Of a stretch of DNA of 64,000 nucleotides, positions 11,017 through 19,500 are shown in pieces. The stretch covers positions 1 to 64,000 of the forward strand of contig NZ_JADWPD010000024.1 of NCBI RefSeq assembly GCF_017308975.1. The letters run 5' to 3'. The position numbers and the translations under genes are program-made. The notes beneath the pieces were generated by a model, which searched no databases, was not told the DNA's origin, and saw only the letters and a program-made list of their open reading frames with translations. The DNA comes from Amycolatopsis sp. MtRt-6 (GTDB taxonomy: Bacteria > Actinomycetota > Actinomycetes > Mycobacteriales > Pseudonocardiaceae). Numbering within the stretch: position 1 is the first letter of the stretch; every line of letters starts with the position of its first letter.

Positions 11017-11122
11017 AGGTCATGAGTGCCAGCGCGAAGCCCCGGCTTGCTGGCCGGCAACCCTCCAACCGCGGTGGGGTGCCCCGGGTGAAGACCGGGC
11101 CGGTCGCGCCGTGCGACGGGCA
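11017..11122 (+). ncRNA. SAM-IV riboswitch
   Basis: The sequence GGTCATGAGTGCCAGCG at 11018-11034, then CCCCGGCTTGCTGGCCGGCA (11040-11059), CCCTCCAACCGCGGTGGGG and the closing GACC at 11093-11096 match the actinobacterial SAM-IV consensus, with a downstream GC-rich pseudoknot region. It senses S-adenosylmethionine and usually lowers expression of sulfur-metabolism genes. Between it and the start codon, CCCCTCG near 11131 can pair with CGAGGAGG (about 11157-11164), hiding the ribosome site; control is therefore probably translational (inference). Confidence 0.9.
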
Positions 11123-11170
11123 AGCGCGGGCCCCTCGCCGGGGTCCCCCGGATCGCCGAGGAGGCACCCG

Positions 11171-12496
11171 ATGACTCTCGCCATCGACCGCACCCAGCTC
11201 GAAACCCAGGCCGTCCCCGCCGTCGCGGGGGCGTCGCTGCGGGTTCCGCTGGTGACCGGCGAAACCATCGGCTACGCCAACCTCGACCACGCCGCGAGCG
11301 CCCCCTGCCTCGACGCCGTCCGGACCAAGATCGACGAGTTCCTGCCCTGGTACGCCAGCGTCCACCGCGGGGCCGGCTTCGCCTCGCAGGTCTCCACCAA
11401 GCTCTACGAGCGCACCCGTGACGTCCTGCGCCGGTTCGTCGACGCGCGGCGGACCGACACCGTCGTCTTCACCCGCAACACCACCGATTCCTTCAACCTG
11501 CTCGCCCGCAGCCTGCCGCGGCACACCACCGTCGTCGTGTTCGACACCGAGCACCACGCCGCTCTCCTGCCGTGGCAGGGGCCGAACGTCCGCCGCCTGC
11601 CGACCCCGCGCACCCGCCTCGCCGCGGTGTCCGCTGTGGACGAAGCGCTCGCGGCCGCCCCGCAGGGACCGCGGCTGGTCGTCGTCACCGGAGCGTCCAA
11701 TGTGACCGGTGAGCTGCTCCCGGTGGCGGAAATCGCCGCCGTGGCGCGGAAACACGGCGCTCGCGTCGCGCTCGACGCCGCGCAGCTGGCCCCGCACCGC
11801 CGGATCTCGATCAAGGACCTGGACGTCGACTACGTCGCGCTGTCCGGCCACAAGCTGTACGCCCCCTTCGGCGCGGGTGCGCTGATCGGCCGCGCCGACT
11901 GGCTGCGCGCGGCCCGCCCGTACCTCGCCGGCGGCGGGGCGACCAAGCTCGTCACCGAAGACGCCGTCGTGTGGAACACCGGCCCGGAGCGGCACGAAGC
12001 CGGCTCGCCCAACACCGTCGGCGTGTACGCGCTCGGCGTCGCGTGCGAAACCCTGAGCGAAAACTGGGCCGCGATCGAAACCCACGAGCAGGCCCTGCTC
12101 ACCCGGCTGCGCAAGGGCCTCGAGAGCATCCCGGGCTGCGCCGAGCTGCGGTTGTTCGACGCGCCGGTCGACCGGGTCGGCACGGTCGGCTTCGTCGTCG
12201 ACGGCTTCGACCCGGGCTGGCTCGCCGCGGTGCTGTCCGCCGAGTACGGCATCGGCGTCCGCGACGGCGCCTTCTGCGCCCACATCGCGGCCAAGCGCCT
12301 GATCGGCGTCACCGGCGGCGACGGGCAGCAGGCGGTCCGCGTCAGCCTCGGCCTCGGCAGCACCGAGGAACACGTCGACCGCCTGCTCCTGGCGCTGCGC
12401 CAGATCGTCGCGCGCGGGGCCCGCTGGGAGTACGCGAAGGTGGACGGCCGCTGGGCCCCGGTCGGCGACCCGCGCGAGCTGCCGCCCTTCTGCTGA
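11171..12496 (+). CDS. class V aminotransferase (cysteine desulfurase/selenocysteine lyase-like)
   Basis: The 441-residue PLP enzyme starts at ATG 11171 after GAGGAGG. The fold-type I core is intact: YANLDHAASAPC at the substrate-binding N-terminus, the DAAQ motif that stacks on PLP (VALDAAQLAPHRR), and the Schiff-base lysine Lys228 in LSGHKLYAPFG. Relatives remove sulfur or selenium from cysteine-type substrates. The C-terminus GVRDGAFCAH has a Cys where SufS-type enzymes keep the persulfide cysteine, but alignment is needed to prove equivalence. The SAM-IV leader ties the gene to methionine/cysteine supply. It stands alone; no sulfur carrier is adjacent. Confidence 0.88.
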   Translation: MTLAIDRTQLETQAVPAVAGASLRVPLVTGETIGYANLDHAASAPCLDAVRTKIDEFLPWYASVHRGAGFASQVSTKLYERTRDVLRRFVDARRTDTVVFTRNTTDSFNLLARSLPRHTTVVVFDTEHHAALLPWQGPNVRRLPTPRTRLAAVSAVDEALAAAPQGPRLVVVTGASNVTGELLPVAEIAAVARKHGARVALDAAQLAPHRRISIKDLDVDYVALSGHKLYAPFGAGALIGRADWLRAARPYLAGGGATKLVTEDAVVWNTGPERHEAGSPNTVGVYALGVACETLSENWAAIETHEQALLTRLRKGLESIPGCAELRLFDAPVDRVGTVGFVVDGFDPGWLAAVLSAEYGIGVRDGAFCAHIAAKRLIGVTGGDGQQAVRVSLGLGSTEEHVDRLLLALRQIVARGARWEYAKVDGRWAPVGDPRELPPFC

Positions 12497-12512
12497 GCGC
12501 TAGCCTGGGCCG

Positions 12513-13094
12513 ATGGGGCGAGGGCCGTGGTTTCCGCTGGCGCTGCTGGGGTTCGCCGAGATCGGCCTGGCCGTGACGCAGCTGCTGGCCCGTCGCAGCC
12601 AAGCCCAAGCCGAAGCCGCGAACCTCCTGCTCCGACCGGCCGCACCGGCCGCCACCCGACCGCAGTTCCTGTCCCAGGACGACTTCTACGCGCTGGGCCC
12701 GGGTCTGCCCACCGAGACCGTGTGGCTGGTCGCGCTCGGCGTGGTCGTCCTCGGCACGGCCGTCTGGTACGCGATCGCCCTGCGGCCCGTCCGCACCGGG
12801 CGGTTCGTCCTCGGCACGGTCGCCGCGCTGCTCGCCCTCCCGCTGCTCGACCTGGTCGGCTCCTGGCAGTTCCGGCTCGGCGACGACCTGCGCGGCCCGC
12901 TCCTGGCCACGCTCGGCCTGCTGCTCCTCGCCGCCTACGAGCGCAGCCGGTTCGTCCTGCTGACGACGGCGGCGTTCGCCCTGGTCGCCGTCGTGTTCTC
13001 GGCCGACATGGCCGGCGTGCTGGGCTCGGCCATGATCCTGCTCGCCGCCGCCTTCGCCGCCCTGCTGCGGGGAAAGCCGCGCTCGATACCCTGA
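12513..13094 (+). CDS. tandem membrane protein paralogue 1, function unknown
   Basis: The 193-residue protein has an N-terminal helix (WFPLALLGFAEIGLAVTQLL), a periplasmic-like loop of about 40 residues, then four hydrophobic helices. The block GRFVLGTVAALLALPLLDL, then WQFRL, DLRGPLLA and LLLLAAYERSRF is shared with the next gene, so the two arose by tandem duplication. TAGCCT at 12501-12506 ends six bases before ATG 12513, which suggests leaderless translation. No catalytic or binding motif is seen. Confidence 0.75.
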   Translation: MGRGPWFPLALLGFAEIGLAVTQLLARRSQAQAEAANLLLRPAAPAATRPQFLSQDDFYALGPGLPTETVWLVALGVVVLGTAVWYAIALRPVRTGRFVLGTVAALLALPLLDLVGSWQFRLGDDLRGPLLATLGLLLLAAYERSRFVLLTTAAFALVAVVFSADMAGVLGSAMILLAAAFAALLRGKPRSIP

Positions 13095-13098
13095 GGCG

Positions 13099-13692
13099 AT
13101 GGGGAGTTCTCGCCGGTCCTGGTTCCCGTTGGCCGCGCTGGGGTTCGCGCTGCTCGTGATGGTGGTCGTCGACCTGGTGCCGGACACCTTCGAAGCTCCG
13201 CAGGGCCGCCCCGGCCTCGGCACGGGAGGCGTCGGCGGTACCGGCCTGGCGAGCGAGCAGCGTTCGGTCGCCGTCGCCGTGGCGGTCGCCGGGGTGCCGC
13301 CGGCCAGGCTCGGCTGGCTCGCCGGTCTCGTCTGCGTGGTGCTCGCCGTGGCCGCCTGGTACTGGTGGCAGCTGCGGCCACCGCGGCCGGGCCGGTTCGT
13401 CCTCGGCACGCTCGGGGCGCTGGCCGCCGTCCCGCTGCTCGACCTGGCCGGCGCCCTCCAGTTCCGGCTGGACGCCGACGTGCGCGGCCCGCTGCTCGCG
13501 GCGCTGGGCCTGCTGGTGCTGGCGGCCTACGAACGCAGCTGGTTCCTGGCGGCCGTCGCCGGGGTGTTCGCGCTGGTCGCGACGCTGTTCCTGCCCCCGG
13601 TCGCCGGTGCGCTCGTGGCCGCGGGCGTGCTGTTCGCGGCCGCGTTCGCCGTGCTCCTGTGGCCGCGCCCGGACGGGCCCGCCACCGCCTGA
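13099..13692 (+). CDS. tandem membrane protein paralogue 2, function unknown
   Basis: The 197-residue protein repeats the plan of its neighbour: WFPLAALGFALLVMVVVDL, an extracytoplasmic loop rich in Gly/Val, then helices with GRFVLGTLGALAAVPLLDL and QFRLDADVRGPLLAALGLL. It starts 5 nt after the first paralogue. TACCCT at 13087-13092, inside the end of that gene, lies six bases before ATG 13099 and could give a separate leaderless transcript; GAGG also overlaps as a ribosome site. Function is unknown. Confidence 0.75.
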   Translation: MGSSRRSWFPLAALGFALLVMVVVDLVPDTFEAPQGRPGLGTGGVGGTGLASEQRSVAVAVAVAGVPPARLGWLAGLVCVVLAVAAWYWWQLRPPRPGRFVLGTLGALAAVPLLDLAGALQFRLDADVRGPLLAALGLLVLAAYERSWFLAAVAGVFALVATLFLPPVAGALVAAGVLFAAAFAVLLWPRPDGPATA

Positions 13693-13715
13693 CCAGCGCC
13701 GTGGACAATGGACCG

Positions 13716-14375
13716 GTGAGCACCGAGCCCAGCCACTCCGAACCCGGCACCGACACGCCCGCCGAAGCGGTGCCCGACACCGTGTCCGATCCCGAGGCCG
13801 ACGCGCCCGAAAACCCGGAGGTCCCGGCGAAGCCGCTGCTGCCGAAGCGGCGGGTCGGCTGGGTCTTCGCGGTCGCCGTCGTGTTCTGGGCGATCGACCT
13901 GGTGACGAAGAACCTGGTCGTCGCCAACCTGGAGGGCAAGGAGCCGCAGCGGATCCTCGGCGGGCTGATCTACCTGCAGGTCATCCGCAACCCGGGCGCC
14001 GCGTTCTCGATGGCCACCGGCATGACGTGGGTGCTCGCCCTCGTCGCGCTCGCCGTCGTCATCGCGATCGTCTGGCTCTCCCGGCGGCTGCGTTCGATCG
14101 GCTGGGCGATCGGCCTCGGCCTCGTGCTCGCCGGCGCCACCGGCAACCTGACCGACCGCATCTTCCGTGCGCCCGGCGGCCTGCAGGGCCACGTCGTCGA
14201 CTTCATCTCGGCCTTCGCCCCCAACGGCAAGGGCTTCGCGATCTTCAACATCGCCGACTCCGCGATCTGCGTCGGCGGCGCCCTGATCGTGCTGCTGTCG
14301 CTGCTCGGCAAGGACTACGACGGCACGTCGACCAAGGACAAGAAGAAGCAGGAAACGCAGGAGGACCAGGCGTGA
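13716..14375 (+). CDS. lspA: lipoprotein signal peptidase II
   Basis: The 219-residue aspartic peptidase cuts signal peptides from diacylglyceryl-prolipoproteins in the membrane. Four helices begin near residue 48 (VGWVFAVAVVFWAIDLVTKN). The catalytic aspartates are Asp147 in GNLTDRIF and Asp181 in FNIADSAI; RNPGAAFS is also conserved. The N-terminus carries about 45 disordered Pro/Glu/Thr residues, longer than in most bacteria but common in actinobacteria. GTG 13716 is chosen because GACAAT (13704-13709) ends six bases earlier; GTG 13701 is the alternative. Its stop overlaps the next gene's start by 3 nt. Confidence 0.93.
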   Translation: MSTEPSHSEPGTDTPAEAVPDTVSDPEADAPENPEVPAKPLLPKRRVGWVFAVAVVFWAIDLVTKNLVVANLEGKEPQRILGGLIYLQVIRNPGAAFSMATGMTWVLALVALAVVIAIVWLSRRLRSIGWAIGLGLVLAGATGNLTDRIFRAPGGLQGHVVDFISAFAPNGKGFAIFNIADSAICVGGALIVLLSLLGKDYDGTSTKDKKKQETQEDQA

Positions 14376-15301
14376 GCTCGCGGATGCTCCCGGTGCCCGA
14401 CGGGCTCGACGGGATGCGGGTCGACGCCGGCCTCGCCAAGCTGCTGGGGCTGTCCCGCACGGTCGTCGCCGAGCTCGCCGAATCCGGGGACGTGCTGCTC
14501 GACGGCCGTCCCGCGGGCAAGTCCGACCGCCTTTCCGGCGGCGGCCTGCTGGAGATCACCCTGCCCGAGCCGGCGAACCCGGTGGAGGTCGTCGCGCAGC
14601 CGGTCGAGGGTATGCAGATCCTGCACGACGACGACGACATCGTCGTGATCTCGAAGCCGGTCGGCGTCGCCGTGCACCCGAGCCCCGGCTGGACCGGCCC
14701 GACCGTCGTCGGCGGCCTCGCCGCGGCCGGCCTGCGCATCGCGACGTCGGGCGCGGCCGAGCGCCAGGGCGTCGTGCACCGGCTCGACGCGGGCACCACC
14801 GGCGTGATGGTGGTGGCCAAGAGCGAGCACGCCTACACGGTGCTGAAGCGCGCGTTCAAGGAACGCACGGTCGACAAGGGCTACCACGCGATCGTCCAGG
14901 GCCACCCGGACCCCATGCGCGGCACGATCGACGCCCCCATCGACCGCCACCCGCGCCACGACTACAAGTTCGCCGTGGTCCAGGGCGGCCGCCCGAGCGT
15001 GACGCACTACGAGGTCGTCGAGGCGTTCCGCGCCGCGTCGCTCGCGCACATCAAGCTCGAAACCGGGCGGACGCACCAGATCCGCGTGCACTTCTCGGCG
15101 CTGCGGCACCCGTGCGTCGGCGACCTGACCTACGGCGCGGATCCGGTGCTGGCCCGCCACCTCGGGCTCAGCCGGCAGTGGCTGCACGCGAAGACCCTGG
15201 GATTCGCGCACCCGGCGGACGGCCGCTGGGTCGAGTTCGAGTCGGAGTACCCGGACGACCTCGCGAAGGCACTGGACACCCTGCGCGAGGAGAGCTACTA
15301 G
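14372..15301 (+). CDS. RluA-family 23S rRNA/tRNA pseudouridine synthase
   Basis: The 309-residue protein starts at GTG 14372 after GGAGG, inside the lspA stop (GTGA overlap), so the two are translationally coupled; this lspA-rluD-like order is frequent in bacteria. An S4-like RNA-binding domain covers about residues 10-75 (GMRVDAGLAKLLGLSRTVV). The catalytic domain holds HRLDAGTTG with the nucleophile Asp139, and ends with the conserved LETGRTHQIRVHF. It converts uridine to pseudouridine in RNA; by place and length RluD-like (positions near 1911-1917 of 23S rRNA) is likely but not proven. Its TAG shares the palindrome CTAG with the stop of the opposite gene. Confidence 0.9.
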   Translation: MSSRMLPVPDGLDGMRVDAGLAKLLGLSRTVVAELAESGDVLLDGRPAGKSDRLSGGGLLEITLPEPANPVEVVAQPVEGMQILHDDDDIVVISKPVGVAVHPSPGWTGPTVVGGLAAAGLRIATSGAAERQGVVHRLDAGTTGVMVVAKSEHAYTVLKRAFKERTVDKGYHAIVQGHPDPMRGTIDAPIDRHPRHDYKFAVVQGGRPSVTHYEVVEAFRAASLAHIKLETGRTHQIRVHFSALRHPCVGDLTYGADPVLARHLGLSRQWLHAKTLGFAHPADGRWVEFESEYPDDLAKALDTLREESY

Positions 15302-16374
15302 TCCTCGATCGACCAGGTCAGCGTGCGCTCGTCCGGCTCCGGCCGCGGGCTCCAGCGCACCGAGACCACGCGGGTCGCGTCGGGCAGGACGTACACGGTG
15401 TGGCCGCCCAGCGTCTCGCCCGGCTTGACGCCGATCTTGTGCGGCGGCCGGGACGTCAGCGACACCGGCGCCTTGCCGATCGCCGTGCCGTCGGCGGCGA
15501 GCAGCTCGAGGTAGTTGTCCGGCAGCGACGCGAACGGGATCGACCCGCGGTTGGTGATCTCGGTGTGCACGACCACCGCGCGTTCGCCGTCCTCCAGGCG
15601 GTACCCGGCCGCGCTGAACAGGTAGTCGGCCGGGTCCTGGACCTCCAGCAGCTGCACCGACAGCTGCTCGCCCTCCAGACCCTGCGTCTCCATGACCTCG
15701 CCCAGCTTGCCGCGCTTGCCCGCGGCGGGCCCGGACGGCCGGGCGGGTTCGTCGCCGCGGGCCCACGACGCCGTCTGCGGCACGCCCCACGTGCTCACGG
15801 CCGGGTCGAGCGGCACCGGCGGGGGCGTGAACGGCGGGCGCGGCGGCTGCGGCCGGGGCGGCGGGCCCGGGTACCGCCCGGACGGCGTGCCCTGGACGGC
15901 GTGCGGCCCGGACGGCGTGCCCTGGACGGTGTACGGCCCCGAAGGCGTGCCCTGGACGGTGTACGGCCCCGAAGGCGCGCCCTGGACGTTGTACGGCCCT
16001 GAGGGGGCGCCTTGCACGGTGTACGGCCCCGACGGCGTGCCCTGGACCGGCGGCGGCACCGGTGGCCCTGGCTGCGGCGGGCCGGCCTGCTGCTGCGGTC
16101 CGGCCTGCTGCGGCACCGGCTGCGACGGCGGCGCGAACTGCTGCTGCGGCGGCCGGTTAGCCCACGAGGGCGGTGCGCCGGCGATGGCCGCGCGCAGGCC
16201 GTTCGGGTCGCTTTCGACGCCGACGAGCAGGGGCAGCCCGCTGCCGGAGAGGGCGACCAGCCGGTAGGCGACCTCGCGGGGATCCATGCCGACCTTGGCC
16301 GCGAGCTCGTGCACGGCCGCCTTGCCGAGGTCGGCGAGCGCGGCGAGCAGGCGGGTATCCACGGGATCGGTCAC
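15298..16374 (-). CDS. HTH-like protein with decapeptide repeats and DUF4352-like C-terminal domain
   Basis: The 358-residue protein starts at GTG 16374. Residues 5-55 look like an AsnC-type helix-turn-helix (RLLAALADLGKAAVHELAAK, then VGMDPREVAYRLVALSGSG). A Pro/Gln-rich linker follows and contains six tandem 10-residue repeats of the form VQGTPSGPYT at about residues 109-168. The last 120 residues form a beta-rich domain (LLEVQDPADYLFSAAGYRLE...) like the actinobacterial DUF4352/TRF2-like domain. No signal peptide is present, so it may act in the cytoplasm; whether it binds DNA is not shown. The stop codon TAG shares CTAG with the converging synthase gene. Confidence 0.75.
   Translation of the reverse strand: MTDPVDTRLLAALADLGKAAVHELAAKVGMDPREVAYRLVALSGSGLPLLVGVESDPNGLRAAIAGAPPSWANRPPQQQFAPPSQPVPQQAGPQQQAGPPQPGPPVPPPVQGTPSGPYTVQGAPSGPYNVQGAPSGPYTVQGTPSGPYTVQGTPSGPHAVQGTPSGRYPGPPPRPQPPRPPFTPPPVPLDPAVSTWGVPQTASWARGDEPARPSGPAAGKRGKLGEVMETQGLEGEQLSVQLLEVQDPADYLFSAAGYRLEDGERAVVVHTEITNRGSIPFASLPDNYLELLAADGTAIGKAPVSLTSRPPHKIGVKPGETLGGHTVYVLPDATRVVSVRWSPRPEPDERTLTWSIED
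15871..16050. repeat. six tandem 30-bp repeats inside a coding region
   Basis: Six consecutive 30-bp units, each with the core GGCGTGCCCTGGACGGTGTA or a near copy, begin at 15871, 15901, 15931, 15961, 15991 and 16021. On the minus strand they encode the decapeptide VQGTPSGPYT with A/T, T/N/A and Y/H variants. Whole 30-bp steps keep the frame, so unit number can change by slippage or recombination without breaking the protein. Confidence 0.9.
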
Positions 16375-16513
16375 GGCCACCCCTCGAACGCTACCGCTTC
16401 GCCGATCCGCGGTGCCGCAGGCCGTCCGCCCCGGGCGAACGGTCCGGCGTTTCTGTCGGTGATCTCCGTTAGGGTCGGCCGGGAGCACAACAGTCGAAGC
16501 TGGGGGTCCTGCC

Positions 16514-19500
16514 ATGACCGCGGTCACCGAACTCGCCGACGAGTTCGTCGAAGCGCTGTTCGCCGCCGATCCGCTGATGCCCGCGCTCCTGGGCATCCGC
16601 CCGGCGGAGCCCGGTCTGCCGGACCTGTCCGCCGAGGCCGGGCAGGCGTTCCGGGCCCGGCTCGCGGCGTTCGTCGAACGCGCCGGCGCGCTGGCCGTCG
16701 AAGACCTCTCGGCGGAGGACCGCGTCACCCGCGAGGTCCTGATCACCACGGCGGAAAACCGGATCACGGCGATCGACAGCCGGATGACCGAGTTCACGGT
16801 CACCGACCTGTCCATCGGGCCCGCGGCCGGCCTGCTCATGGCGTTGCCGATGACGACCGTGACGGCGGGCGAGGCCGCCGAGGCCCAGCTCGGCCGGCTG
16901 GCCGCGATCCCCGGCCACCTGCGCCAGGCCGCGCGGCGGCACGCCGAGGGCATTGCCGCCGGCCTGCTCCCGGTGGCCCACCTGGTCGACGCCGCGGTCG
17001 CGCACCTCGACCGCTACCTCGCCGACCCGGACGCCGACCCCCTGCGCCGCCAGCCCGCCCCGGACGAGGAGTTCGAGCGGCGGCGGGAGGAGCTGCTCGC
17101 CGACGTCGTCCGGCCGGCCTTCGCCGAGTACCGCGAGTTCCTGGTCACCGAGGTCAAGCCGCACGGACGGCCCGCGGACCGGCCCGGCCTCCCGTGGCTG
17201 CCGGGCGGCGCGGAGACCTACGCCCGCCTGGCGCGGACGCACACGACCACCGACCTGACCCCGGAAGAACTGCACCGGATCGGCCTCGACACCATCGCCT
17301 CGCTCGCCGTCGAGTACCGCGAGCTGGGGCAGCAGGTGTTCGGCACCGACGACCTCGCCGAGATCTTCCGGCGCCTGCGCACCGACCCGTCGCTGCGCTG
17401 GCGCAGTGCCGACGAGCTGCTCGAGACCGCCCGCACGGCGGTCGCCCGGGCGGCCGCGGAAGCCCCGAAGTGGTTCGGCCGGATCCCGGAGCAGCAGTGC
17501 ACCGTCGAGGCGGTGCCCGCGGAGGTCGCCCCCGGCGCGCCCGCGGCCTACTACCTGCGCCCGGCCGTCGACGGCTCCCGGCCGGGGATCTACTTCGCGA
17601 ACACCCACGAAGCCACCGAGCGGCTGCGGCACATGGCCGAGACGACCGCGTTCCACGAAGCCGTGCCGGGGCACCACTTCCAGCTCAGCATCGCGCAGGG
17701 GCTCACCGAGCTGCCGCTGCTGCGCCGCGTCGGCATGTTCAACGCCTACGTCGAGGGCTGGGGGCTCTACGGCGAGCGCCTCGCCGAGGAGATGGGGCTC
17801 TACTCCGACGACATCGCCCGGCTCGGCATGCTGGCCGGCGACTCGCTGCGGGCGGGCCGGCTGGTCGTCGACACCGGGCTGCACGCACTGGGGTGGAGCC
17901 GGCAGCAGGCCGTCGACTACCTGCTCGAGCACACGCCCGAGGCGCGCGCGGAGATCGAGTCCGAGGTCGACCGCTACATCGCCTGGCCGGGCCAGGCGCT
18001 CGGGTACATGGTGGGGCGGCGGGAGATCCAGCGCGCCCGGGCCCGCGCCGAGCAGCGGCTCGGCTCGCGGTTCGACGTCCGCGCGTTCCACGACCTCGTG
18101 CTGGCCGGCGGTCAGTTGCCGCTGTCGGTGCTCGCCACCGTCGTCGACGAGTGGGTGGCCGGGCACGGCGACACCGTCGACGGCCTGGCGAGCGAGCTCG
18201 TCGAGCTGTCGTTCGAGCAGGAGCCGCTGAACGCGTCGGTCCTCGGCCTGCCGGGTGACCACGACCGGCTCGGTGACCAGACGCGGGCGGCGCAGGAGCG
18301 GTTCCGCGCGGCGTACACGGCCATCGCCGGCCGCGCGCGGGCACTGGCCACCGAAGGCCTGACGCCGGAAGAAGCCGTCACGCGCGAGGTCGTGATCGCC
18401 GCCGCCGAGGTCGAAGCCGACCGGCTCGGCGCGCGGACCGCCGACATCGCGGTCAGCGACGGGCTCACCGCGCCCGCGCTCGGCCTGTTGATGTACCTGC
18501 CGTACTACAAGCTGGACGACGAAAAGAAGGCACGCGGCTACCTGGCCCGGCTCGCCGCGATCGAGCCGTTCCTCGCGGATCTGACCGAGCGGCAGCGCGA
18601 AAGCCTGGCCGAGGGGCTGGTGCCGCCGGCCTACCTCGCCCGCGTCGGCATCGAGTACCTCGACCGCTACCTCGGCGCGCCGGACGGCGACCCGCTGAAG
18701 GTGGGCACGACCGCGGCCGTCGAAGGCTTCGAGGCCGAGCGCGACCGGCTGCTCGCCGAGGTGGTCCACCCGGCGTACGCGCGGTACCGCGACTTCCTCC
18801 GCACGGAGGTCGAGCCGGCCGGGCGGCCCGAAACCGCCCCGGGCATCTCCCACGTGCCGGGCGGGGCCGAGCGGTACGCCGCCCTGATCCGCGCGGAGAC
18901 GACCACCGAGCGCACCGCGCGGGAGCTGCACGAAACCGGGCTGGCGCTGATCGAAAAGCTCGGGGCGGAGTACCGCGAGCTGGGCGCGAAGGTGTTCGGC
19001 ACCACCGAGCTCCCGGAGATCTTCGAGCGCCTGCGCACCGATCCGGCGCTGCGCTGGCGCGACGGCGAGGAGCTGCTGTCCGCGGCCCGGGACGCCATCG
19101 CCCGCGCCGAAGCCGTCGCGCCGCAGTGGTTCTCGCGCATCCCGGCGGAGAAGTGCGAGGTCGCGCCGGTGCCGGAGGCCGACGCCGCCAGCGGCACGAT
19201 CGCCTACTACCTCCAGCCGTCGCTCGACGGCACGCGACCGGGCACGTACTACGCGAACACGTACGAAGCGGCCAAGCGGCCGCGGTTCACCAGCGAGGCG
19301 ATCGCGTTCCACGAAGCCGTGCCGGGGCACCACTTCCAGCTCAGCCTGGCCCAGGAACTGCGTGACCTGCCGCTGCTGCGGCGGATCGGCATGTTCAACG
19401 CCTACGCCGAAGGCTGGGGCCTCTACGCCGAGCGGCTCGCGGACGAGATGGGCCTGTACTCCGACGACGTGTCGCGGCTGGGGATGCTCACCCAGGACTC

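Noticed and set aside
10310..12496. One long frame joining the M23 remnant to the class V aminotransferase
   Set aside because: The segment in between holds a palindromic repeat and the SAM-IV riboswitch; the enzyme's true start is ATG 11171 with its own ribosome site.
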